Shown: piece after piece, positions 46,170 through 55,463 of the stretch | Numbering within the stretch: the first letter of the stretch is position 1 | How the letters are laid out: every line of letters starts with the position of its first letter | Origin: JAEINY01 sp942490535 | GTDB lineage: Bacteria; Bacteroidota; Bacteroidia; Bacteroidales; Marinilabiliaceae | Length of the DNA: 64,000 nt | Assembly: GCA_942490535.1 (NCBI GenBank) | Contig: CALNXQ010000008.1 | Span: 372,001 to 436,000 of the forward strand | Direction of reading: 5' to 3' | Translations under genes and position numbers: made by a program | The notes under the pieces: model-generated | Databases searched by the model: none | What the model saw: the letters and a program-made list of their open reading frames with translations, nothing else | What the model was told of the DNA's origin: nothing

Positions 46170-46934
46170 CTAACGTTTTTTCGCAATAACAGCTAATTCA
46201 ACACCGCTATCCAATTGCTGTTCGTAGTGATTAACCTGCACTAACTCCAGGTATTTATCCAGTTTTTCATTCATTTGCTCAGTTTTTCCTTGTTGCTCAA
46301 AAACCTTTGCCTGCCAAAAAAGCACCGAAATATCATCTGGGGCATATTTTAATGCCAAATCCAAATTAGAAAATGCTCTGTTTAATTGCCGCTCTGTCTT
46401 TTTGGTTTTCCTATTATCCTTCAGGAATAAATTATCCCCAAGAATCATGGCTGTCGTGAAGTGCCGGACACCATTGGTGAAATAATTCTGAGCAATTTCC
46501 AGGTGAGATGGATTTCCAATCACATCAAACTTCACAAAAACCAGTTTCTCCATGGAGGCATATTCCCCATCCACTTTACCGGGAATCCACATACCGTCCG
46601 TTTTTTCCAAACATTCTATGACCGCATTGTCGGTCAATTCACTCACATGGTTTTTGACTTCAAAGTTAGAGACCCTTCCATCTGCATTAATCGTAAACTG
46701 TATGGCTACAATTCCTTCATCCTGGTATAGCGTCAAGGCTTCAGGAAGATACAATTCCTGCTCTATAAACCGATTAACCGGTAAATTTCGACTCGACACG
46801 GTGACTTCGCTCAGTCCATTCACATTAAATTTTGGCGGTTCCACTTTCAGGTCTGCCATCACTACTGTTTCCTGCTGTGCCATTAATCCTACTGAGACAA
46901 AGCACATCATCATCAAATACATTACTTTTTTCAT
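46170..46934 (-). CDS. Secreted TonB C-terminal-like and TPR protein
   Basis: A 254-residue protein with a signal peptide (to about GLMAQ20). Residues about 60-140 follow the TonB C-terminal pattern (YLPEALTLYQDEGIVAIQFTINADGRVSNFEV, with a later VFVKFDV strand), as in the many Bacteroidota energy-transducer-like domains without an N-terminal TonB anchor. The rest is TPR-like helix (about 150-250: RAFSNLDLALKYAPDDISVLFWQAKVFEQQGK). The gene lies right behind the group II intron; its upstream region (46935-47103) is intact. Confidence 0.8.
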   Translation of the reverse strand: MKKVMYLMMMCFVSVGLMAQQETVVMADLKVEPPKFNVNGLSEVTVSSRNLPVNRFIEQELYLPEALTLYQDEGIVAIQFTINADGRVSNFEVKNHVSELTDNAVIECLEKTDGMWIPGKVDGEYASMEKLVFVKFDVIGNPSHLEIAQNYFTNGVRHFTTAMILGDNLFLKDNRKTKKTERQLNRAFSNLDLALKYAPDDISVLFWQAKVFEQQGKTEQMNEKLDKYLELVQVNHYEQQLDSGVELAVIAKKR

Positions 46935-47103
46935 GACTTGCCATTTTAAGTTAATACTAAGCCTGATGGAAGTGTTTCAATCCACATACCAATAGCACTA
47001 AAAGTTTAACTGAATGCTCATTGACAATAACCAGAGAAAGGTGAAATTATAAGTCCTGTTCGTAATTGGTTCAGGTGAGTGTGTGATATCGAACACTTGA
47101 TTA

Positions 47104-49024
47104 ATCGAGTAGGTAGGGGGATTACTCCCCCGCCCTCTCACACCACCGTACGTACTCTCGTATACGGCGATTTCAAGTTAATTTTGTAACAGAGCATATT
47201 TATTCGACATATTAAACAAACCTAAATCTTCAAACCATTTAAGGCTCATCGCTTGATGAACTTGTGGACATGCCGACTTGCGCCACCAGCCCTTACCCGA
47301 AAGGGCTAAAATCCAACTTTGCCAATTTGGAACGCCTAAACTTTTTAAAAAGCGCTTAAGCGTAATGGCTCGTTTGCATTGCTTTAGACGGTAACATCGT
47401 AATTTTCGACGAATCCATGCATCTAGGTTACGCAAAAGACTTTTACATTTAGCGATGTGAAAATAATTCAACCACCCTCTAAGTACGGGGATCAATTCAG
47501 AAACTACTTTCTCAAAATTCACCCCTCGATTCCTCTTGGTTAGTTCTCTTACCTTCTTCTTTAAGCGCACTACACTTTGATTTGCTATGGTAATCATACC
47601 AAAATCAAGTATGGTATAACCTAAAAATTTTGTCTCGCTGCTTTTGCATACCTGACTTTTCTGTTCATTTACTTTTAGTTTAAGTTTGTGGGTGAGATAT
47701 GAACAAACAGATTCCTTTACTCTCTCGCCTGCTCTTTGGCTGCGAACAAAAATGCTGAAATCGTCCGCATACCGAACAAAGTAATGTCCTCGCTTTTCAA
47801 GTTCCTTATCCAATTCATCTAAAACAATGTTAGACAAGAGTGGAGAAAGCGGACTTCCTTGCGGTGTTCCTTTCAGGCGTTGATGAACTAATCCACCAAC
47901 CATGACGCCACTTTGTAAGTATTTGCGTATTAGCTTTAGAAGTTGCTTGTCTTTGAGAAGCTTTGACAGACGATGCATCAACCTATCATGGTTAACTTCA
48001 TCAAAGAAGCTCTTCATATCCATGTCAACAACTACATTTCGACCGTCGGACACGTAACTACAAGCTCGTACAATGGCTTGCTGTGCATTACGCTTCGGAC
48101 GAAATCCGTAGCTATGATCTGAAAATACTTGTTCGTAAATGGGGGTCAGAACCTGAGAAATGGCCTGTTGGATAATCCTGTCTTTTACGGTTGGAATTCC
48201 CAACTGACGTACACCACCATTGGGCTTAGGTATTTCTACTGTTTTTACTGCCGAGGGAAGGTATTCGCCCCGAAGTATCTGGTTTACTAACTCGTCTCCT
48301 TCTTTTGAAAACCAGTCAGCGAAATTTCCGACGGGAACATTATCTACTCCCGCTACGCCCTTGTTCCTTTTCACCCTCTTGTAGGCTCTATTCAAATTGT
48401 GAGCGGAGCATACAATGCCGATTAACTCTTCTGTAAAGACTCGTCCTTGATTCGTCTCTTTGTCTGCTTGTTCCGTCAATGTTGTTCTCGCTCCGTTTAC
48501 GTCTTCACGATTTCCAAATTGACCAATAGCCTCCTGCTTATGCTCTATGAACATATCACGCTGGTAAGCTATTTGTTGCTGGTACTCCATAGACAAAAGT
48601 CTTGTCCGACTGCTTCTTTAATTAATTGATTCAGACCTTCTCTCTGCTTAAAAAAAAAAAACAGAAATACTATGTCTTCTGCTGACTTCTCAAAACCCTT
48701 AGCTGATCGTCTCCGATCAGTTTGTTACTTAATGCAACGCGTTATGAGATCTCTCGGGATAAGGTAACATACTTTCGTCACGTCCTACTTGATTTACTCT
48801 AAGTGGTTACGGTTGACTTTTGGGCCTTCCCAATCCATAGCTCGGTTGCCCACCACTAGTAAGCCTTATATCAAGTTCCTGTCCGTTAAAACGGTGACTT
48901 TGCTGATGGCTTCCTTCAGATTTGGAGTCGCCTCCAACACCCTTGCCAATTGCTAGTTCTTCCTGTCAACTCGGCGAACTCAAGAACTTCTCATCTTGAT
49001 AGCATATTACCATGCCCGACATAC
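47104..49024 (-). mobile_element. Full-length group IIC intron with reverse transcriptase
   Basis: On the minus strand the RNA begins GTATGTCGGGCATGG (49024 downward), close to GUGUGCCCGGCAUGG of the Oceanobacillus iheyensis group IIC intron. Further shared segments follow: caagggtgtt...ggcgac, aatctgaaggaagcc and agaagtcagcagaagacata. After the reverse transcriptase gene, domain V reads cgccgtatacgagag / tacgtacggtggtgtgagag (about 47167-47125), then domain VI with a bulged-A region and an end near ctactcgat (47104). Length about 1,921 bp. It lies immediately after the T-run of the pyk terminator, the usual target of class C introns. The 3' end is set by comparison and could be off by a few bases. 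Confidence 0.9.
47178..48590 (-). CDS. ltrA: Group II intron reverse transcriptase/maturase
   Basis: About 470 residues from the ATG at 48590; a TTG two codons upstream is possible. RT blocks are in order: NKGVAGVDN, QLGIPTVKDRIIQQAISQVLTPIYE, SYGFRPKRNAQQAI, VVDMDMKSFFDEVNHDRLM, KGTPQGSPLSPLLSNIVLDELD, the active site RYADD, and FLGYTI. The maturase (X) domain follows (VLRGWLNYFHIAKCKS). There is no C-terminal HNH endonuclease, as expected for class C. The ORF looks intact, so the intron may still be mobile. It lies inside intron domain IV. Confidence 0.95.
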   Translation of the reverse strand: MEYQQQIAYQRDMFIEHKQEAIGQFGNREDVNGARTTLTEQADKETNQGRVFTEELIGIVCSAHNLNRAYKRVKRNKGVAGVDNVPVGNFADWFSKEGDELVNQILRGEYLPSAVKTVEIPKPNGGVRQLGIPTVKDRIIQQAISQVLTPIYEQVFSDHSYGFRPKRNAQQAIVRACSYVSDGRNVVVDMDMKSFFDEVNHDRLMHRLSKLLKDKQLLKLIRKYLQSGVMVGGLVHQRLKGTPQGSPLSPLLSNIVLDELDKELEKRGHYFVRYADDFSIFVRSQRAGERVKESVCSYLTHKLKLKVNEQKSQVCKSSETKFLGYTILDFGMITIANQSVVRLKKKVRELTKRNRGVNFEKVVSELIPVLRGWLNYFHIAKCKSLLRNLDAWIRRKLRCYRLKQCKRAITLKRFLKSLGVPNWQSWILALSGKGWWRKSACPQVHQAMSLKWFEDLGLFNMSNKYALLQN

Positions 49025-49059
49025 GAAAAAAAGGTGTCTGACAATTGCCAGACACCTTT
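49025..49059 (-). terminator. Terminator of pyk and insertion target of the intron
   Basis: Minus strand: aaaggtgtctg / cagacaccttt, 11-bp stem with an 8-nt loop, followed by seven Ts; the intron starts directly after tttttttc. Lies 23 bp after the pyk stop. Confidence 0.92.
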
Positions 49060-49081
49060 ATATCATTCCAGAAAGCCAGTC

Positions 49082-50512
49082 TTAATTAGCTTCCTTTTTA
49101 ATCTTCTTCAATAAGGCTCCTACCGTAATAATCTCAAGGTAGGTAGTTCCCCCACCAATACCAAAACTACCACCCAGATAAGCTACCAAATCATTCTCGT
49201 TCAAAATATCTTTCTTCTGAAGCTTTTTAAGCGTATTCTCAAGAATTTCCTTCTTACTTCCACCTTCTTCCATCATACGCGGAAATACACCATAAGAAAG
49301 CGCCAACTCACGTCCTACATTCTTATTATAACACAATGCAAAAATAGGACATGTCCCTCTAAAAGCGGCCAGGAAGCGAGCTGTTTTACCAGTTAAACTA
49401 TCCGTTAACACAGCTTTAATATCCAATGATTGACTAGCCTGAACGGCTGTATCAGCTAAATATTCAGTCACATCTTGTTTAACATCCATCACTGGAATAT
49501 CATTGCGACTGTCCTTTGAAGCCTCTACTTCTTTTGCGATTTGCGACATGGTACGCACCGCTTCCACCGGGTAATTACCATAGGCTGTTTCACCACTTAA
49601 CATAATGGCATCGGTACGGTAATAAATAGCATTGGCCACATCAGTAACCTCAGCACGCGTTGGACGCGGGTTTTTAATCATCGAATGCAACATTTGAGTG
49701 GCCACGATAACCGGCTTTTTAGCCTCCACACATTTGCGAATCATCTGGCGCTGGATGCCTGGAATTTTCTCCTGAGCAATTTCAATACCCATATCACCAC
49801 GAGCCACCATCACCCCATAAACGCATTCCAAAATCTCATCTAAATTAGCAACGCCTTCTTCATTTTCAATTTTGGCAATGATTTTCATTGGACTCTCATA
49901 CTGATCCAATAATTGCTGCACCTCTCTCACATCTTCCTTATGACGCACAAAAGAGTGAGCCACAAAATCAATTTTACTTTCAACAGCAAACTTGATGAAT
50001 TTCTTATCTTTTTCGGTTAAAGATGGCAGATTGATACGTACACCTGGAACATTCACACTCTTGCGACTTCCCAACTGCCCGTCATTCATCACTTCACAAA
50101 TCAAATGATCGCCTTTCTTCTCTCTGACAATTAAACCAATCTCACCATCGTCAATTAAAATCTGACCGCCAATTGGCATGTCATCCACAAAGTGATCATA
50201 ACTAACACAGATACAATCTTTTGTTGACTGACAATTAATATCACCTTTAATTTTAACGAAATCACCAGTGCTTAACTCGATATCTCCATCCGAGGCAGTG
50301 GTTCTAATTTCAGGACCTTTGGTGTCAATAAGAATCGCGATTTTATCAGAAACCGCTCTAACATTGGTGATCACCTTGGTAACACCTTCAAAATCCTGAT
50401 GGGCCGTATTTAAACGCACCACATTCATTCCGGCTTTGTAAAGCTTCTTAATAAAATCTACTTCACAACGTCGATCCGAGACCGTAGCTACAATCTTCGT
50501 AAACTTCTTCAT
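49082..50512 (-). CDS. pyk: Pyruvate kinase
   Basis: About 476 residues from the ATG at 50512 (MKKFTKIVATVSD); an upstream in-frame ATG would add 13 residues not seen in the family. It makes pyruvate and ATP from phosphoenolpyruvate in glycolysis. Conserved segments: GMNVVRLNTAH, LIDTKGPEIRT, the active-site loop MVARGDMGIE with K-containing IIAKIENEEG before it, RPTRAEVTDVANAIYYRTDAIMLSGETAYG, and a C-terminal domain. The intron interrupts only its 3' flank, not the reading frame. Confidence 0.96.
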   Translation of the reverse strand: MKKFTKIVATVSDRRCEVDFIKKLYKAGMNVVRLNTAHQDFEGVTKVITNVRAVSDKIAILIDTKGPEIRTTASDGDIELSTGDFVKIKGDINCQSTKDCICVSYDHFVDDMPIGGQILIDDGEIGLIVREKKGDHLICEVMNDGQLGSRKSVNVPGVRINLPSLTEKDKKFIKFAVESKIDFVAHSFVRHKEDVREVQQLLDQYESPMKIIAKIENEEGVANLDEILECVYGVMVARGDMGIEIAQEKIPGIQRQMIRKCVEAKKPVIVATQMLHSMIKNPRPTRAEVTDVANAIYYRTDAIMLSGETAYGNYPVEAVRTMSQIAKEVEASKDSRNDIPVMDVKQDVTEYLADTAVQASQSLDIKAVLTDSLTGKTARFLAAFRGTCPIFALCYNKNVGRELALSYGVFPRMMEEGGSKKEILENTLKKLQKKDILNENDLVAYLGGSFGIGGGTTYLEIITVGALLKKIKKEAN

Positions 50513-50636
50513 ACAACTAAAATTTTTCTTGGAGGTATGCAACAATTTCACCGTATCTGAGATAAAGCCCTTCCCCGCTTTATTTCAGACATCTGACACT
50601 TCTAAATAAACTACTCATTTCGTGGGCGCTCCCACA

Positions 50637-51062
50637 TTACTTCATACGCTTTATTAAAGCTTCTAAAGCCAGCCGGTACGAATCCAACCCAAAACCTGCT
50701 ATACTCCCCATACAAACAGGACTAATAAAGGAATGATGCCGAACGGGTTCGCGCTTAAAAACATTACTTATATGCACTTCAATCACCGGACTGGTCACAG
50801 CTGCAATTGCATCACCAATAGCCAGAGAAGTGTGCGTATAAGCGCCTGCATTTAAGACGATGCCGTCTAATTGAAACCCGGTTTCATGAATTTTATTGAT
50901 GATTTCACCTTCAATGTTTGATTGAAAATGCGAAATTTCAATAGTTGGATACAGTATCCTCAAATCCACCAGATATTCCTCAAACGAACGATCCCCATAT
51001 ATGGAGGGTTCCCGTTTTCCCAGAAGATTTAAATTAGGACCATTAATAATTAATACATTCAT
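50637..51062 (-). CDS. aroQ: Type II 3-dehydroquinate dehydratase
   Basis: About 141 residues from the ATG at 51062 (MNVLIINGPNLNLLGKRE). It converts 3-dehydroquinate to 3-dehydroshikimate in the shikimate pathway. Type II features: catalytic Tyr in SIYGDRSF, NAGAYTHTSLAIGDA, EVHISNVFKREPVRHHS and the C-terminal GFGLDSYRLAL. It is divergent from xerD, an arrangement common in Bacteroidota. Confidence 0.95.
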   Translation of the reverse strand: MNVLIINGPNLNLLGKREPSIYGDRSFEEYLVDLRILYPTIEISHFQSNIEGEIINKIHETGFQLDGIVLNAGAYTHTSLAIGDAIAAVTSPVIEVHISNVFKREPVRHHSFISPVCMGSIAGFGLDSYRLALEALIKRMK

Positions 51063-51247
51063 ATTCGCTTTTATAGAAAGCATTTTGGCGCAAAATTACG
51101 ATTGTTTATCGGAATAAAAAATTCATTTTTTCTGAAAAAAAACGCCTTATCATAAATTTTTTTGCCTTTTTACTTGACCATTATCAGTGCAGTTCTTATT
51201 TTTACTGAAGTAAATATCGGGAAATATATTACTTAATTGTAAACATT

Positions 51248-52147
51248 ATGAATTGGGAATCAGAAATTAGTGAATTCAGAAACTATCTGAATGTGGAGAA
51301 AGGACTATCCGAAAACTCCATCCACGCTTACGTTACCGACCTCACCAAGCTGGTCACTTTCTTAGATGAAAAAAGTTATAAAAAAGGCCCGGAGGATGTG
51401 ATCCTGGCTGACCTTAAAGAAATGATGGAGTGGATCGGGTCAAAAGGAATCAGCCCCCGAACACAAGCCAGAGTTATCAGTGGAATTAAATCATTCTACA
51501 AATTCTTATTGATTGAAGAGAAGGTAGAAAAAGATCCTACTGCACTGCTTGAGTCACCTAAAATTGGTAGAAAATTACCAGACATCCTGACGGTTGAAGA
51601 GATTGATACAATCATCAACGCAGTAGACATTAAAAAACCTGAAGGTCAACGCAATAAAGCTATCCTAGAAACACTTTACAGTTGCGGATTACGGGTATCT
51701 GAGTTAATTGATCTTAAGATTTCTAATCTATTCTTTGAATCAGGTTTTGTTAAGATTGAAGGTAAGGGTAATAAAGAAAGATTAGTTCCTATTAGCACCA
51801 AAGCTATTAAAGAAATTAACCTTTATTTAAGTGAATACCGTCGTAACTTAAAAATTCACAATGAACACGAGGACATTTTGTTCTTAAATAGAAGAGGTAA
51901 AAAACTATCTCGCGTGATGATATTTACGATCATTAAAAACCTGACCAAGAAGCTTGGCTTTGTTAAGAATATTAGCCCGCATACTTTCCGTCATTCATTT
52001 GCAACGCATTTGATTGATGGTGGTGCTAACTTAAGAGCCGTTCAGGAAATGTTAGGACACGAATCCATTATCACCACTGAAATTTACACCCATCTGGATA
52101 AAGAATACTTGAAAAACACAATTATTCAATTCCACCCCAGATCGTAA
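51248..52147 (+). CDS. xerD: Tyrosine recombinase XerD
   Basis: A 299-residue site-specific recombinase that resolves chromosome dimers at dif. It has the N-terminal SAM-like DNA-binding domain (about 1-85, FRNYLNVEKGLSENSIHAYVTDL) and a catalytic domain with all key residues: Arg in SCGLRVSELIDL, Lys in GKGNKERLVP, HTFRHSFATHLIDGGA, GHESIITTEIYTH with the final nucleophile Tyr. Length and lack of phage-type N-terminus favour XerD over an integrase. Confidence 0.93.
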   Translation: MNWESEISEFRNYLNVEKGLSENSIHAYVTDLTKLVTFLDEKSYKKGPEDVILADLKEMMEWIGSKGISPRTQARVISGIKSFYKFLLIEEKVEKDPTALLESPKIGRKLPDILTVEEIDTIINAVDIKKPEGQRNKAILETLYSCGLRVSELIDLKISNLFFESGFVKIEGKGNKERLVPISTKAIKEINLYLSEYRRNLKIHNEHEDILFLNRRGKKLSRVMIFTIIKNLTKKLGFVKNISPHTFRHSFATHLIDGGANLRAVQEMLGHESIITTEIYTHLDKEYLKNTIIQFHPRS

Positions 52148-52170
52148 TTTCAACAATTGACGATAACAGC

Positions 52171-52207
52171 AAAAGCGCGGTCAGTATTGATTGCGCTTTT
52201 TTTATTT
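52171..52207 (+). terminator. Terminator of xerD
   Basis: aaaagcgc / gcgctttt stem with a 14-nt loop and a T-rich tail, 24 bp after the stop codon. Confidence 0.85.
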
Positions 52208-52914
52208 CCCCCTATATTCAATTGAAACTATCCTACTCTGCAACTCTCCTACCCTGCCATTCGTCCCCACAAATGGTCCTTTCTTCGCAATAAAACCGCA
52301 AACCATGCGCATTCGCCCGGACACTATATTGAAATGATTATTAAGCCCCACCCTCTTCTCCTATCAATTTCACACACATCTCTATCAATTTTCACACAAT
52401 CAGCCTTCCATCTCAACTAATAGAGCGAACCCTATTTTTAAAGTTCCTTAATACTAACCACATGGCGTTAATGACCACCAGACAAACAAATTCATATTTA
52501 AATAACTACTGAAATATTCTTACATCCTGCTCTCCAGGTTATTACAATATTTTTTTACTTTCATTTCATAAGCCATCTAATTAAACACTTCTTTACTTGA
52601 TTTTTTTCTATCTGAATTACTGATCGTTATGGCATTTACAAAAACAAAGTACCTTTAATACTTGTTCAATACATAGATTTAACATTTTTTTGTAAAAATA
52701 TTTCAAGCCAATTAAAGAAACAATTCTTTTATTGATTTGATTTTTAATTTTTTATATGACTTAGGTGAAATTTTTACACGTGCCATTTTATCATTCATTA
52801 ACTTATCTAAAAATTCAGATACACTGACTTAATCCAAATATAACGTAATAAAAGTCAAAACACCCTTTTTTTTACTTACAATTTATAAGCACACACTAAT
52901 CTAACTTCATAAAA
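52208..52914. other. Long AT-rich leader upstream of pckA
   Basis: About 700 bp with no usable ORF. 52208-52450 is of mixed composition; 52500-52914 is very AT-rich with many T-runs. I found no clear TAnnTTTG box or riboswitch-like fold, but the length suggests a regulated promoter or a long 5' leader for pckA. Confidence 0.45.
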
Positions 52915-54531
52915 ATGGAAGCAGTTAAAACCAAACTAAATTTGGAGGAATATGGAATCTCCAATGTCATTGAAATCATTTACAACCCTTCGTACGACCA
53001 GTTGTATAACGAAGAGCGCAATCTGAAATTGAAAGGTTTTGAAAAAGGTCAATTAACTGAACTGGGAGCCATCAACGTCATGACTGGTGATTTTACCGGC
53101 CGTTCGCCCAAGGATAAATACATTGTAAAAGATAATACTACCCGCGATACAATATGGTGGACTTCTGATCATGCAAAAAATGACAATAAGCCAATTTCCA
53201 ATGAAACATGGCAAGACTTGAAGCAAACTACCACAGCTCAACTAAGTGGCAAAACGCTGTATGTGGTGGATACTTTCTGTGGGGCCAACGCAGATTCTCG
53301 ATTGAAAGTGCGTTTCATAACTGAAGTAGCCTGGCAAGCTCACTTTGTAAAAAACATGTTTATCCGGCCAAGTGATAAAGAATTAGCGAATTATGGCGAA
53401 CCTGACTTCGTGGTGATGAATGCCTCAAAAACAGCCAATAAAAATTGGAAAGCACAAGGCTTGAACTCTGAGGTATTCACTGTGTTTAACCTCACTGAAC
53501 GGATGCAAATTATTGGAGGAACCTGGTATGGAGGCGAAATGAAAAAAGGCATCTTCGCCATGATGAATTACTACCTGCCCCTAAAAGGCATGGCGTCCAT
53601 GCACTGCTCAGCCAATAAAGGAGCGGATGGAGATGTTGCGATTTTCTTTGGACTATCAGGTACAGGGAAAACCACACTATCTACAGACCCTAAGCGGGAA
53701 CTAATTGGTGATGATGAGCATGGCTGGGATGACGATGGTGTATTTAATTTCGAAGGGGGTTGTTATGCAAAAACCATTAACCTGGATCCGGAAAGCGAAC
53801 CAGATATCTACCACGCTATCAAGCGAGATGCCCTCTTGGAAAATGTTAGTGTTAATGAGGAAGGTAAAATTGATTTTTCAGACAACTCCATAACCGAAAA
53901 CACACGGGTTTCTTATCCAATTTATCACATAGACAACATTGTAAAACCTGTTTCCAAAGCGGGGCATGCAACTAAAGTTATCTTCCTTACCGCGGATGCT
54001 TTTGGCGTAATGCCACCTGTATCAAGACTGACACCAGACCAGACAAAATACCATTTCCTTTCCGGTTTCACAGCCAAACTAGCGGGTACAGAGTTGGGAA
54101 TCACAGAACCAAAACCGACTTTCTCAGCCTGTTTTGGCGAAGCCTTTTTATCACTTCATCCCACTAAGTACGGCGAAGAACTTGTTAAAAAAATGGAAAA
54201 GCACGGGGCGAAAGCCTATTTAGTCAATACTGGCTGGAATGGATCCGGGAAACGGATTTCCATTAAAGATACCCGTGCCATCATTGACGCCATTTTAGAT
54301 GGCTCCATTGAGCAGGCTGAAACCAAGCATATTCCTATCTTCAACCTGGAAGTACCTACTGCATTACATGATGTTAATTCATCAATACTCGACCCAAGAG
54401 ATACTTATGCTGAAGCTGGTGCATGGGAAGAAAAAGCCATAAGTCTCGCTCAAAAATTCATTACTAACTTTAAAAAATACACTGATAACGAGGAAGGAAA
54501 ATCATTGGAAGCCGCAGGACCTCAATTGTAA
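52915..54531 (+). CDS. pckA: Phosphoenolpyruvate carboxykinase (ATP)
   Basis: A 538-residue enzyme that interconverts oxaloacetate and PEP; in fermentative Bacteroidota it usually fixes CO2 towards succinate. Motifs: GDFTGRSPKDKYIV (about 55-68), the kinase loop GLSGTGKTTLS (about 245-255), metal-binding DDEHGWDDDG (about 265-274), and RVSYPIYHIDNIV. Full length. Preceded by a long leader and followed by a strong hairpin. Confidence 0.96.
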   Translation: MEAVKTKLNLEEYGISNVIEIIYNPSYDQLYNEERNLKLKGFEKGQLTELGAINVMTGDFTGRSPKDKYIVKDNTTRDTIWWTSDHAKNDNKPISNETWQDLKQTTTAQLSGKTLYVVDTFCGANADSRLKVRFITEVAWQAHFVKNMFIRPSDKELANYGEPDFVVMNASKTANKNWKAQGLNSEVFTVFNLTERMQIIGGTWYGGEMKKGIFAMMNYYLPLKGMASMHCSANKGADGDVAIFFGLSGTGKTTLSTDPKRELIGDDEHGWDDDGVFNFEGGCYAKTINLDPESEPDIYHAIKRDALLENVSVNEEGKIDFSDNSITENTRVSYPIYHIDNIVKPVSKAGHATKVIFLTADAFGVMPPVSRLTPDQTKYHFLSGFTAKLAGTELGITEPKPTFSACFGEAFLSLHPTKYGEELVKKMEKHGAKAYLVNTGWNGSGKRISIKDTRAIIDAILDGSIEQAETKHIPIFNLEVPTALHDVNSSILDPRDTYAEAGAWEEKAISLAQKFITNFKKYTDNEEGKSLEAAGPQL

Positions 54532-54552
54532 TTTAGTTTATACTCCTAATTG

Positions 54553-54584
54553 AATAAAGTCGCCTTCTGGCGACTTTATTTTTT
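54553..54584. terminator. Bidirectional terminator between pckA and the epimerase gene
   Basis: A perfect palindrome aataaagtcgcc-ttct-ggcgactttatt followed by Ts on the plus strand; it overlaps the stop codon of the convergent gene (54576-54578). Confidence 0.9.
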
Positions 54585-55460
54585 AGTTCTAATCAGATCA
54601 TCCAAAACCGATTCAACATTGGGATAAGCAAACGGAAAACCCGCGGCTTTTAATCGAAGTGGTATCACCTTCTGACCTTTTAAAATCACATCGGCACCTT
54701 CCCCATAAAGCAGTTTTACAATGGATTCAGGCACATTTATTAGCGCCCGGGTATTAGTCTTACGAGCCAAAGCTGCCGTCCACTCCTCATTGGAGATCAT
54801 TTCAGGTGCTACAAAATTGTAAATACCATGAGAAGCATCCCGTTTTATCAAATACCAAATCGCACTGAGCACATCTTTAATATGAATAAAAGGCATTACC
54901 TGATGACCAATGCCCACCTTACCCCCCAATCCAAACTTAAATGGCTTCAACATCATAGGGAAAGCACCACCATCTTTTCCTAACACAACACCCAAGCGAA
55001 TGATACACAACCGGAATTCATCTTTTAGTTTTAAAGCCTCTGCCTCCCAAGCCTGACAAACTTCCCCTAAATAATCAGTAGCATACTGGGTGGAAAATTC
55101 ATCATGCACATCATAGGGATCATAGATACCTACTGCTGAAGCAGAAATAAACACTTTTGGCTTTTTTGATGTCAACTTAATTGCTTCGGTAAGCTTTGCA
55201 GTACTATGCACACGACTGTTGAAGATTTCCTTTTTCCAGGTATCACTCCAGCGCTTCAAGACCGGTGCTCCCGCCAAATTAATAATAGCTTCGCAGCCTT
55301 TTAATAAATTGGCCAACTGCCGGGGGCTAAAAGCCAGCTCTTTTCGTGTAATGGGCACCACCTGGTAATTATTATCAGCCAAAAACACACTTAATTTTTG
55401 ACCAATAAATCCAGTTATTCCGCAGATGGCGATTCTATTTTTTCTGACCGTAGAAGTCAT
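54576..55460 (-). CDS. TIGR01777-family (SDR39U1/YfcH) NAD-dependent epimerase
   Basis: A 294-residue short-chain dehydrogenase-like protein. Nucleotide-binding ICGITGFIGQKL near the N-terminus, NLAGAPVLKRW (about 61-71), the SASAVGIYD active-site region with Tyr (about 106-114), LGEVCQAWEAEA (about 131-142) and a C-terminal DUF1731-like part (about 245-294, PLRLKAAGFPFAYPNVESVLDDL). The family is conserved but its substrate is unknown. It lies 3 bp downstream of the MscS gene. Confidence 0.9.
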   Translation of the reverse strand: MTSTVRKNRIAICGITGFIGQKLSVFLADNNYQVVPITRKELAFSPRQLANLLKGCEAIINLAGAPVLKRWSDTWKKEIFNSRVHSTAKLTEAIKLTSKKPKVFISASAVGIYDPYDVHDEFSTQYATDYLGEVCQAWEAEALKLKDEFRLCIIRLGVVLGKDGGAFPMMLKPFKFGLGGKVGIGHQVMPFIHIKDVLSAIWYLIKRDASHGIYNFVAPEMISNEEWTAALARKTNTRALINVPESIVKLLYGEGADVILKGQKVIPLRLKAAGFPFAYPNVESVLDDLIRTKK

Positions 55461-55463
55461 TGA

